A DNA stretch of 64,000 nt from NCBI GenBank assembly GCA_035499555.1, contig DATJYO010000011.1, positions 186,001 to 250,000 on the forward strand, given 5' to 3'. A program made the position numbers and the translations under genes. The stretch is from Bog-159 sp035499555. GTDB lineage: Bacteria > Acidobacteriota > Terriglobia > Bryobacterales > Bryobacteraceae. The stretch's first letter is position 1; the number at the start of each line of letters is the position of its first letter. The notes under the pieces were generated by a model. The model was not told where the DNA came from and searched no databases. It saw only the letters and a program-made list of their open reading frames with translations. Below are positions 42,847 to 50,467 of this stretch, piece by piece.

Positions 42847-43682
42847 AGTCCCCGCCGGCTCCGATCTACAAACAATACCGGCTGGAGTCGTGGGACGATT
42901 TCCTGCGCATCATCACCGGACCGCCCTATTCCAACTGGGCGTTCCGCGGGCATCGCAACGAGAACTGGCCGCTGGCCAGCGCGCTCTCGCGCTATTTTCA
43001 TAACTTCGGTATCGACCGGCGCGCCTGGCCGCAGCAGGAAGGCCGCATTCTGCGGGTGTTCAAACGGAAGGCTCACCAGTTTCTGGCCCAGCCTCCGGAC
43101 AACGCCGACGATTTTCAGTGGCTGGCCCTGATGCAGCACCACGGCGCGCCCACGCGCCTGTTAGACTTCACCTGGTCGCCCTACGTAGCCGCCTTCTTTG
43201 CCCTGGACCGCGCCACCACGGACGCCGCCGTATGGGCGCTCAATCCCGCCGACATCAGCGCCGGCGGCATCCGCCGTTCGACCAAGGCGCAGCCGATCAC
43301 GACGCGCGGCATGGACCCGCGGCACAAGGGCAACTTCGCGCGCTACTTCCTCAAAGGCACGCGCGCGTTCATCTGGCTGGGGGAACCGGACACCATGAAC
43401 CGCAGGCTGATCGCGCAATCGGGCACCTTCGTGCTGCCGGGGGTGCTGGACAAGCCCGTGGAGGAGATCGTGCAGCGCTACCGGGATCCCAAGAACATGC
43501 TGGCGAAGTTCGTCATGCCGGCGGCGAAACTGCGCGAAACGGGGCTGCGCGAACTGTATCGCATGAACATCACGCACGCCACCCTTTTCCCCGACCTCGA
43601 CGGGCTGGCCCGATCGCTGGCCTACGAGCTCGAATTCCATTGGGCCTTTAATCCGCGCACCATGGAATCGTACCTGGGTTGA
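42843..43682 (+). CDS. FRG-domain protein
   Basis: The start at ATG 42843 overlaps the stop of the gamma-glutamyltransferase by 4 nt (ATGA). The 279-residue protein is a near-complete FRG domain: the FRG motif is at 34-36 in WAFRGHRNENWPLASALSR, and the second conserved segment QHHGAPTRLLDFTWSPYVAA follows. FRG domains are found alone or in larger proteins, including some phage-defence and toxin systems, but their activity is not defined. The tight coupling to a peptide-metabolism gene is unusual. No signal peptide is present. Confidence 0.85.
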   Translation: MKSPPAPIYKQYRLESWDDFLRIITGPPYSNWAFRGHRNENWPLASALSRYFHNFGIDRRAWPQQEGRILRVFKRKAHQFLAQPPDNADDFQWLALMQHHGAPTRLLDFTWSPYVAAFFALDRATTDAAVWALNPADISAGGIRRSTKAQPITTRGMDPRHKGNFARYFLKGTRAFIWLGEPDTMNRRLIAQSGTFVLPGVLDKPVEEIVQRYRDPKNMLAKFVMPAAKLRETGLRELYRMNITHATLFPDLDGLARSLAYELEFHWAFNPRTMESYLG

Positions 43683-43691
43683 GAAGCTTCT

Positions 43692-44912
43692 ATGACCGGA
43701 CACGCGAGCAGGCGGGTTCTGCTCTTCGCCGCGACCACCGGCTACCAGATCCGGATGTTCGACGATGCGGCACGCCGCCTGGGCGTGGATCTGACGCTGG
43801 CCACCGACCGCTGTCCGGTGCTCGACGATCCCTGGGGCGATCGCGCCATCCCGGTGCGCTTCGGCGATGTGCCAGCATCGCTTGAAGCCTTGCGCGGCCG
43901 CGATTTCGACGGCATCGCGGCCGTGGGTGACGCTCCGGCCGTGCTGGCCGCGGAAGCTGCCTGCCTGTTGGGGGTCCCTTTCCATCCGCCTGCCGCCGCC
44001 CGCGCCTGCCATGACAAGAACGAATCGCGCCGCCTGTTTCAGAAGGCCGGCCTGCCCGTACCGCGCTTTTTCCGCGCGCCGCTCGCGGAACCGCCTGAGT
44101 CCGCCGCGGAACGCGCCCCGTATCCGTGCGTCCTCAAACCGCTCGGGCTTTCCGCCAGCCGCGGCGTGATCCGCGCCAACGATCCGCGCGAATTCGCGAC
44201 CGCCTTCCACCGCATCCGGAGGCTGGTGGGACAAGATCGGTATTTGCAGGTGGAGGCTTACATCCCTGGCCGCGAGTTTGCCGTGGAAGGCATTGTGACG
44301 CATGGCGCGCCGTGCATTCTGGCCATCTTCGACAAGCCCGATCCGCTGGAAGGACCCTTCTTCGAAGAGACGATTTATGTCACGCCGTCGCGGGAGAGCC
44401 CTGCGGTGCAGCAGGTCATGCGGAAAACGGTCGAGCGGGCCGTACAGGCACTCGGCTTGTATCACGGTCCGTTCCACGCCGAGCTGCGCTACAACGATCA
44501 GGGCGCTTGGATGTTGGAAGTCGCCGCGCGCCCCATCGGAGGTTTGTGCGCGCGGACGCTGCGTCCGCTGGAAGAACTGATCGTACGCCACGCCGTCGGG
44601 GAGGATATTTCCGGGCTGGAGCTGGACCAAACCGCCTCGGGGGTCATGATGATTCCGATACCCCGTGCCGGCGTGTTTCAGGGCGTCGCCGGCACTGAGG
44701 ACGCGCGCGCGGTGGAAGGCATCGAAGACGTCATCATCAGCGCGAAAGAAGGTCAGATGCTGGTGCCGTTGCCGGAAGGCGCCACGTACCTCGGTTTCAT
44801 CTTCGCGCGCGCCGGGGATCCCGCCGCGGTGGAAAGATCGCTTCGCCGGGCGCATGCCGCGCTGCGATTCCGAATTGGCATGGCTCTGCCGGCGTTCTCG
44901 CCGGCACCGTGA
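43692..44912 (+). CDS. ATP-grasp domain ligase
   Basis: The 406-residue product has a Rossmann-like N-terminal domain and an ATP-grasp fold. The nucleotide lysine region is YPCVLKPLGLSASRGV, and the metal-binding C-terminal end reads ELRYNDQGAWMLEVAARPIGG. The family joins a carboxylate to an amine, as in L-amino-acid ligases and peptide-forming enzymes. With a gamma-glutamyltransferase upstream, formation of a small peptide is plausible. The gene starts 9 nt after the FRG gene and ends 4 nt before the convergent phosphofructokinase gene. Confidence 0.88.
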   Translation: MTGHASRRVLLFAATTGYQIRMFDDAARRLGVDLTLATDRCPVLDDPWGDRAIPVRFGDVPASLEALRGRDFDGIAAVGDAPAVLAAEAACLLGVPFHPPAAARACHDKNESRRLFQKAGLPVPRFFRAPLAEPPESAAERAPYPCVLKPLGLSASRGVIRANDPREFATAFHRIRRLVGQDRYLQVEAYIPGREFAVEGIVTHGAPCILAIFDKPDPLEGPFFEETIYVTPSRESPAVQQVMRKTVERAVQALGLYHGPFHAELRYNDQGAWMLEVAARPIGGLCARTLRPLEELIVRHAVGEDISGLELDQTASGVMMIPIPRAGVFQGVAGTEDARAVEGIEDVIISAKEGQMLVPLPEGATYLGFIFARAGDPAAVERSLRRAHAALRFRIGMALPAFSPAP

Positions 44913-44915
44913 TTT

Positions 44916-46100
44916 TCACGCCCGGGTCAGGAAGATGGGCAGTCCCAGCTTATTCGCATAATTGGGGCGATAGCGCCGGGTGTTGTACATCGTCTCGATG
45001 TCGACCTTGCGCGGACCGAGCTTGGGGTCGGGGATCGGCACGGCCCCGTAGCAGCCGCCGGAAATAGCCATCATGACGCCGTGCTGCCCCTGCTGGATGC
45101 AGTCCATCGCCATGCTGGCAAATGTGGAGGCGACCATCTTGTCCACAAAGTCCGGGCTGCCGCTGCGCAGGTCGTAGGTCAGATCGCTTACGATGGTCTC
45201 TTCGCCCGTGGATTTCTTGATCTCGTCGGAGAGGTCCTCGCCCACGTTCATCTTCTTCTTGTGTCCGAAGGCGTCCGCCTCGCCCACTTCCTTGACCTGA
45301 TAACCTTCCCACTCGGCGCCCTCCGACAGGATGATCAGGGCATAGTTGCTGGGATTATATTGCTTGTCGGTGATCAGCAGCTCGATCAGGTGCGGCAGAT
45401 TGAACCTGTACTCCGGAATACAGCAGCGCATGGAGGTCACATAAGCCGTGTAAAGCGCGGTGTATCCGGCGTCGCGCCCAAAGATGCGGAACACGCCGAT
45501 CCGTTCGTGCGAGCCGACCGTCGTGCGCTGGCGCTCTATGGCCTCGGTGGCGCGCGTGATCGCCGTCGAAAACCCGATGCAGTATTCCGTGTTGCGGACG
45601 TCGTTGTCCATCGTCTTGGGGATGGCGATGACCTTGAATCCTTCGGTGTCGAGCCGCGCGGCGTAGCTCAGGGTGTCGTCGCCGCCGATCGCGATCAGGT
45701 AATCCAGGCCCAGCGTCTCCACGTTCTTCAACACGCGGCTGGTCATGTCGAACACCGTCGAGGTGACGCCCTTCTTGGTGACTTCGGACTTGGGAAACTC
45801 CTGGCCCTTGACCACCGGCGGCAGGGCCTTCATCTTGGCCGGGTTGGTGCGCGAGCTATGCAGATACGTGCCGCCCGTACGGTCGATGGTGCGCGTATTC
45901 TCGCGGTTGAGGGGCAATATGTAGCGCGCGCGGCTGGCCGGATCGTCCAGGTTCACGTGCGTCAGGCCTTCCCATCCGCGGCGAACACCGATGACTTCGC
46001 AATCGATTTCGCTTCCTCTATAAACCACGGTCTTGATGACGGAATTGAGCCCCGGCACGTCTCCGCCGCCGGTGAGTATACCGATCCGCTTTGCAGCCAT
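44916..46100 (-). CDS. 6-phosphofructokinase, pyrophosphate-type residues
   Basis: The 394-residue protein is a phosphofructokinase of the PfkA superfamily. The motif GGDD at 139-142 (Asp142) and Lys162 in PKTMDND match the residues typical of pyrophosphate-dependent enzymes, where ATP enzymes have GGDG and a Gly in PGTIDND. It therefore probably uses PPi, making glycolysis reversible at this step. The start follows the TSGGD-like motif (TGGGDVPGLN). A GAAGGAG ribosome binding site precedes the ATG by about 6 nt, and a promoter-like pair lies just upstream. The gene stands alone. Confidence 0.9.
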   Translation of the reverse strand: MAAKRIGILTGGGDVPGLNSVIKTVVYRGSEIDCEVIGVRRGWEGLTHVNLDDPASRARYILPLNRENTRTIDRTGGTYLHSSRTNPAKMKALPPVVKGQEFPKSEVTKKGVTSTVFDMTSRVLKNVETLGLDYLIAIGGDDTLSYAARLDTEGFKVIAIPKTMDNDVRNTEYCIGFSTAITRATEAIERQRTTVGSHERIGVFRIFGRDAGYTALYTAYVTSMRCCIPEYRFNLPHLIELLITDKQYNPSNYALIILSEGAEWEGYQVKEVGEADAFGHKKKMNVGEDLSDEIKKSTGEETIVSDLTYDLRSGSPDFVDKMVASTFASMAMDCIQQGQHGVMMAISGGCYGAVPIPDPKLGPRKVDIETMYNTRRYRPNYANKLGLPIFLTRA

Positions 46101-46133
46101 TCACGCTCCTTCAGGTGGGGAATTTAACACCCC

Positions 46134-46161
46134 ATTATAGTATTGTTCGGGCTCTTGTCCC
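46134..46161 (-). promoter_or_regulatory. Possible sigma-70 promoter of the phosphofructokinase gene
   Basis: On the minus strand, TATAAT (46139-46134) lies 16 nt after GGGACA (46161-46156), which matches four of six -35 bases. This would give a start point near 46127 and a leader of about 27 nt before the ATG at 46100. The leader contains a weak inverted repeat of GGGGTGTTAAATTCCCC type. Confidence 0.5.
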
Positions 46162-46185
46162 GGCAACGCCGGTGGACCTGGCGCT

Positions 46186-47298
46186 TCACCGCAGACGCTC
46201 GGCCACCACCGTGATCTCCCGGTCCCGGGCCAGCCGCACGACCCGATGCACCGTGCTTTTCACGACGCCGTACCAGCGCGCCGAGCCCGTCCGGCCCATG
46301 AAGATCTGGGTGATGTTCCGCTCCCGTGCGAAGTCTACGATCGTGCGCGCGACGTCGGCGCCCCGCAATACATGCGTATCGATGTGCAGGTTGCGCGCGA
46401 ACGAGAGATGCTTCTCCAACGCCTCGTTGTGATCGGAGCGGCCGTTGCGCTGCACATGCACCGCCAGGCACTCGGCATGCAGATAATCCGCCACGCGCTT
46501 ACCGCGCCGGATCAGCACGGCCGTGGAGGGGCGCCCGGTCAGGCAGATCAGAATCCGGTCATGGCGCGTGGGCGATTCCGCGCCGGGCCGGGCAGCCGGC
46601 AGCTTTCCGCGGGTGGGAGCGGACAGGTCCGACAACCGGCCCTCCACTTCGTGCGCCGCATGCCGGAGCGCCAGCTCGCGCAACGCCGTGAGGTTCGTCT
46701 CGGTAAAGAAGTTCTCCATGGCCTTCAGGGCTTTTTCCGCCGGGTAGACCACGCCGCGCTGCAATCGGTTCTGCAAAGCCTCGGCGGTCAGGTCCACAAG
46801 CACGACCTCATCCGCCGCGTCCACCACCCAATCGGGGACGGTTTCCCGCACACGTATGCCGGTGATGTGCCGCACCTCATCGTTGAGACTCTCCAGGTGC
46901 TGCACATTGAGCGTGGTGAAGACATCGATGCCGTGGTCGAGCAGCGCCTGTACGTCCTCCCAGCGCTTCAGGCAATTGCAACCGGGCACATTGGTATGGG
47001 CGAATTCGTCCACCAGGCACACGGCGGGCTTGCGCCGCAGGATAGCGTCGACGTCCATTTCCTCGAACACCGAGCCGCGGTACTCGATCTTCTTCCGCGG
47101 CACCACTTCGAGGCCCTCCGTTTTGGCGATGGTATCCTGACGCCCGTGGGGCTCGAAATACCCGATCACCACGTCCACGCCCTTGCGGCGCAGTTCCTGC
47201 GCTTCGTCCAGCATCTGGTAGGTCTTGCCGACACCCGCAGCGTAGCCGAGGAAGATCTTGAGACGTCCTCGCGGAGATGGCGGCGCGGCGTCACTCAT
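46186..47298 (-). CDS. KdpD-like sensor domain protein without histidine kinase (second of pair)
   Basis: I start at ATG 47298, which overlaps the stop of the upstream paralogue by 4 nt (ATGA). The 370-residue protein contains the KdpD N-terminal nucleotide-binding domain, with Walker A GYAAGVGKT at 18-26 and a Walker B-like VCLVDEFAHTN region. A universal-stress-protein domain follows to the end (about 245-370). The transmembrane and histidine-kinase parts of a full KdpD (about 890 residues) are missing. In Staphylococcus aureus the USP domain of KdpD binds cyclic-di-AMP. Here the protein can only sense or bind, not phosphorylate. Confidence 0.88.
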   Translation of the reverse strand: MSDAAPPSPRGRLKIFLGYAAGVGKTYQMLDEAQELRRKGVDVVIGYFEPHGRQDTIAKTEGLEVVPRKKIEYRGSVFEEMDVDAILRRKPAVCLVDEFAHTNVPGCNCLKRWEDVQALLDHGIDVFTTLNVQHLESLNDEVRHITGIRVRETVPDWVVDAADEVVLVDLTAEALQNRLQRGVVYPAEKALKAMENFFTETNLTALRELALRHAAHEVEGRLSDLSAPTRGKLPAARPGAESPTRHDRILICLTGRPSTAVLIRRGKRVADYLHAECLAVHVQRNGRSDHNEALEKHLSFARNLHIDTHVLRGADVARTIVDFARERNITQIFMGRTGSARWYGVVKSTVHRVVRLARDREITVVAERLR

Positions 47299-48413
47299 AC
47301 GTTCTGCGGATGCGGAAAGATCCGGACATCGATATCGCGCGCGGCCTGGATCAGCCGATCGACGGGGTTGCGCATCCACGCCTCTTTCCAGGGATGCGGC
47401 GCGCTGTGACCCACGAAAATCTGGGTGACGCGCTGCTCGCGCGCGAAGCGCATGATGGCCGCAATCGGATCGCGTCCCTCGAGCACGTGCACGTCCGCCT
47501 CCAGATCGCGCGCCAGCGCCAGATTGGCGTCGATGGTGGCCTGGTCCCTAGCGCTCAAGCCGGTCTGTCGGACGTAGCAGACCAACAGCGTGCCGTGGAA
47601 CCGCTCGGCGTTACGGCGCCCGCTGCGCAGCATGGCGCCGGCATCGCTGCGCGGCGTAACACACACCAGAATGCGCTCCTGGGTTCCCCAACGCAGATCC
47701 AGACCGTTGGCGCGCAGATAGTTGACCAACTGGCCATCGATCACGTCGGCAGCCAGCAGCAACGCCAGTTCGCGCAGTTCGGAGAGACACCGCAAGTCCA
47801 CGGGTTCGCGCGAGCCGGCGCGTTTCATCATGTCGTCGAGCGCCGCGTCCACCAGCACGATTTCGTCGGCGGAGCGCAGGAAGCGTTCGGGAACCGTCTC
47901 CCGCGGGCGTTTGCCGGTGATACGCTGGACTGCGTCCTGTTGTTCCTCGATGTGCTGCAGATTAACGGCGGTGATGACCGAGATACCCTGATCCAGAATA
48001 TTGTCGACATCCTGCCAGCGCTTGGGATTGCGGCTGCCGGGCGGATTATCGTACGCCAACTCGTCGACCAGGCACACCCTGGGATGCCGGCGGAAGATCG
48101 CCGCCACGTCCAAGACTTCATAGACCTTGCCGGCATAAGATCCCTTGAGCGGCGGGATATACTCCAACTGCGCCATGACGGCTTCCAGATCCGGCGTTAG
48201 CGGAAGCTGGATCGCCGCCACCACCACATCCTCGCCGCGCATTGTGCGGCGCCGTCCTTCGTCCAGCATGCGGAACGATTTGCCCACCCGGGAGGCGTAG
48301 CCCAAAAATACTTTGAGCCGGCCACGGCGCGCGCGGCGCTCTTCGGCCTGCACCCGGCGCAACAACTCTTCCGGACTGGGACGTCGGTCAAGGCTGGCTG
48401 GCAACCGGCTCAC
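47295..48413 (-). CDS. KdpD-like sensor domain protein without histidine kinase (first of pair)
   Basis: The 372-residue protein is the paralogue of its downstream neighbour: an N-terminal extension, then Walker A GYASRVGKS at 38-46, a VCLVDELAYDN segment, and a C-terminal USP domain. It also lacks the histidine kinase half. It begins at GTG 48413, with GAGGAGC unusually close to the start. The two copies differ at the Walker A serine/threonine and at the acidic site, so they may sense different signals. They follow the porin-like gene and probably belong to the kdp operon. Confidence 0.85.
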   Translation of the reverse strand: MSRLPASLDRRPSPEELLRRVQAEERRARRGRLKVFLGYASRVGKSFRMLDEGRRRTMRGEDVVVAAIQLPLTPDLEAVMAQLEYIPPLKGSYAGKVYEVLDVAAIFRRHPRVCLVDELAYDNPPGSRNPKRWQDVDNILDQGISVITAVNLQHIEEQQDAVQRITGKRPRETVPERFLRSADEIVLVDAALDDMMKRAGSREPVDLRCLSELRELALLLAADVIDGQLVNYLRANGLDLRWGTQERILVCVTPRSDAGAMLRSGRRNAERFHGTLLVCYVRQTGLSARDQATIDANLALARDLEADVHVLEGRDPIAAIMRFAREQRVTQIFVGHSAPHPWKEAWMRNPVDRLIQAARDIDVRIFPHPQNV

Positions 48414-48478
48414 GCTCCTCGCTAACTATTCTGGCCGCAGGACCCGGCCGTCCGCAACTCCGGCCGCGCCGGGCCACG

Positions 48479-49840
48479 TTACCAGGAACCCTGCTTGGCG
48501 CCGAACCACCAGACGAGGCCGGCCGTGGCCGTGGTCTGCTCCTTCTTCAACAAACCCAGGGTGTCGGACAGGAAATAGTGTTGATTCGAGAAATCGCGCC
48601 GGTATTCGAGGCGCAGCAGAAAGTCCTCACCCAATTTGTAGTCGGTAGTCAGAGTCGCCTCACGAATAACCTGGGGGACGCCACTGAACAATCCACCGTG
48701 ATCCGCCATGTATTCACCCCGGCCGCCGAGCGCCAACTTGGGCGTAAGCTGATAGCGCAGGTAGCCGGCGCCGCCATACGTATAGGCCGGCAATGAACTG
48801 GTGTACAGGCGCTGGTTCACGTAGTCTCCCTCCAGGGCGAACTGAAGCCTAGCGGAAGCCTGAATGCTCGCGTAGGTATCAATGACATGCAGTTTTCCCT
48901 GGGGAGGATTCACGATGGGCGAAAAGGGAACACCCTGGATCGTCGGCAAGGCAGGCAGGCTACCCAGGGGTGCATTGGGGTAGGCGACCAGGTCCGGATG
49001 CTCCTGGCCGAGGTAGTAATTGACGGTCCACGAGACACTCTTGCGCGGCTGAAGGTTGAACCCCACGAGCTGATCCTTGAAGCCGTTGAATGGCTCCGTC
49101 TGTTGGGTTCCGTTGGTCACCCAATAATTGACGCTCAATTCATCGTTGATTTTGTAGTTCGCCCGGACCCCCATATGGTAGAAAGGCAGATAGTTAAACC
49201 ACAACGATCGCGAGTAATTGATCTGGTCCTTCGTATAGTTGCCCTCGATCCCCAACGCACTCGCCCACTTACCGAAGTCGATCGTCAAACCTTGACCTAA
49301 AGGGACGATGTACGTGCCATATGCCTGAAAGACGGTTCGATAGATGTCGGGCCGCAATTCGTTGGACGGGTTGCCTTGCAGGGTCTGGGTGGCCTGTCCC
49401 CACTGCAGGTCCAGGCGCGCTCCGTACCGCTTTCCGATGGACAGGTCTGGCGCGTTCTCGATCACCACCGCCGCCTGGTTCAAGCTGAAGGCATTGCTCA
49501 GCACGTCATAGGCGCGCAGAAGATTGACGCGTCCGACCGGAGCGTTGAAGTTGTAGCCATAGTATCCATCCAGTTCGAAGTTGACCGACGTGCCACGCAG
49601 CGGATCGGCGGGAGATGCGGGCGGCGCCGCGGGAGGCGCGACGGGCGCAGCCACCACGCCTGACGGCGCAACTGCGACGGTGGTGGCCGTGGCACCGGTC
49701 CGTTCTTCCAATTCACTGACACGCTTCTCCAGTTGTTCGATCCGGTCCAGGAGCACTTTCTCGCGCGCCGACGTAGCGGCGTCTTCGGCAAAGATGGGGG
49801 CCGCCAGAACACACGCCACCCATAGTAGTCGACAAGACAT
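48479..49840 (-). CDS. Outer-membrane porin-like protein (BBP2-like)
   Basis: The 453-residue protein has a signal peptide, a short coiled coil (DRIEQLEKRVSELEER), a Pro/Ala-rich linker and then a long beta-strand region (about 85-450) ending in GLVWWFGAKQGSW, a common barrel end. This matches the putative beta-barrel porin-2 family. A GGGAGAA ribosome binding site precedes the ATG. The gene sits between kdpC and the KdpD-like pair. An outer-membrane channel next to potassium-uptake genes would help potassium cross the outer membrane, though this is an inference from position. Confidence 0.8.
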   Translation of the reverse strand: MSCRLLWVACVLAAPIFAEDAATSAREKVLLDRIEQLEKRVSELEERTGATATTVAVAPSGVVAAPVAPPAAPPASPADPLRGTSVNFELDGYYGYNFNAPVGRVNLLRAYDVLSNAFSLNQAAVVIENAPDLSIGKRYGARLDLQWGQATQTLQGNPSNELRPDIYRTVFQAYGTYIVPLGQGLTIDFGKWASALGIEGNYTKDQINYSRSLWFNYLPFYHMGVRANYKINDELSVNYWVTNGTQQTEPFNGFKDQLVGFNLQPRKSVSWTVNYYLGQEHPDLVAYPNAPLGSLPALPTIQGVPFSPIVNPPQGKLHVIDTYASIQASARLQFALEGDYVNQRLYTSSLPAYTYGGAGYLRYQLTPKLALGGRGEYMADHGGLFSGVPQVIREATLTTDYKLGEDFLLRLEYRRDFSNQHYFLSDTLGLLKKEQTTATAGLVWWFGAKQGSW

Positions 49841-49869
49841 GGTCGATTCTCCCTTTTAATGGCGACTGG

Positions 49870-50457
49870 TCACTGACGATGAACGCCAGCGAACGTCCGA
49901 TCCAAGTCGAGGTTCAAGGCCAGCACGTTCACCCGCGGCTCACCGAACATCCCGAGCTGCCGCCCTTCCACATGCCGCGCAACGGCCTGGCGGACGGCGC
50001 CGGCGGAGAGGCCCCGCGCCTGGGCGACGCGGTCGACCTGGGCGTATGCCGAGGCCGGACTGATGTCCGGATCGAGCCCGCTGGCGGACGTGGTCAATAA
50101 GTCTGCCGGGATTGGACCGGTATAAGTGGGATTCTCCTGGCGGAATTTCTTAACGTCATCCTTCACGCGATTGATCAGGACCTGGTTAGTCGGACCTAAG
50201 TTGGGCGAGCCGGAGTTAGCGGCATCATACCCGTCGCCGGCGCCTGATGGGCGTCCGTGAAAGTATTCTGGCTTGGTGAACTTCTGGCCGATCAGAGCAG
50301 ATCCCACGATCTTGCCATTTACCTGGATCAGGCTGCCGTTGGCCTGGTGATGGAACATGACCTGTGCCAGTCCGGTGACCACCAGGGGGTAAATCAGACC
50401 TGTAAGCACGGTAAGCACCAGCGTCAGTCCAACAGCGGGAATCAGTATATGTCTCAT
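49870..50457 (-). CDS. kdpC: Potassium-transporting ATPase subunit C
   Basis: KdpC is the periplasm-facing accessory subunit of the KdpFABC potassium pump, with one N-terminal membrane helix. The 195-residue protein has that helix (about 8-33), the conserved SALIGQKF segment, the YFHGRPSGAGDGYD motif and the SGSPNLGPTN loop. It starts 10 nt after kdpB. A TGAGGATA ribosome binding site lies upstream. The porin-like gene follows after 29 nt. Confidence 0.95.
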   Translation of the reverse strand: MRHILIPAVGLTLVLTVLTGLIYPLVVTGLAQVMFHHQANGSLIQVNGKIVGSALIGQKFTKPEYFHGRPSGAGDGYDAANSGSPNLGPTNQVLINRVKDDVKKFRQENPTYTGPIPADLLTTSASGLDPDISPASAYAQVDRVAQARGLSAGAVRQAVARHVEGRQLGMFGEPRVNVLALNLDLDRTFAGVHRQ

Positions 50458-50467
50458 AAACGTATCC

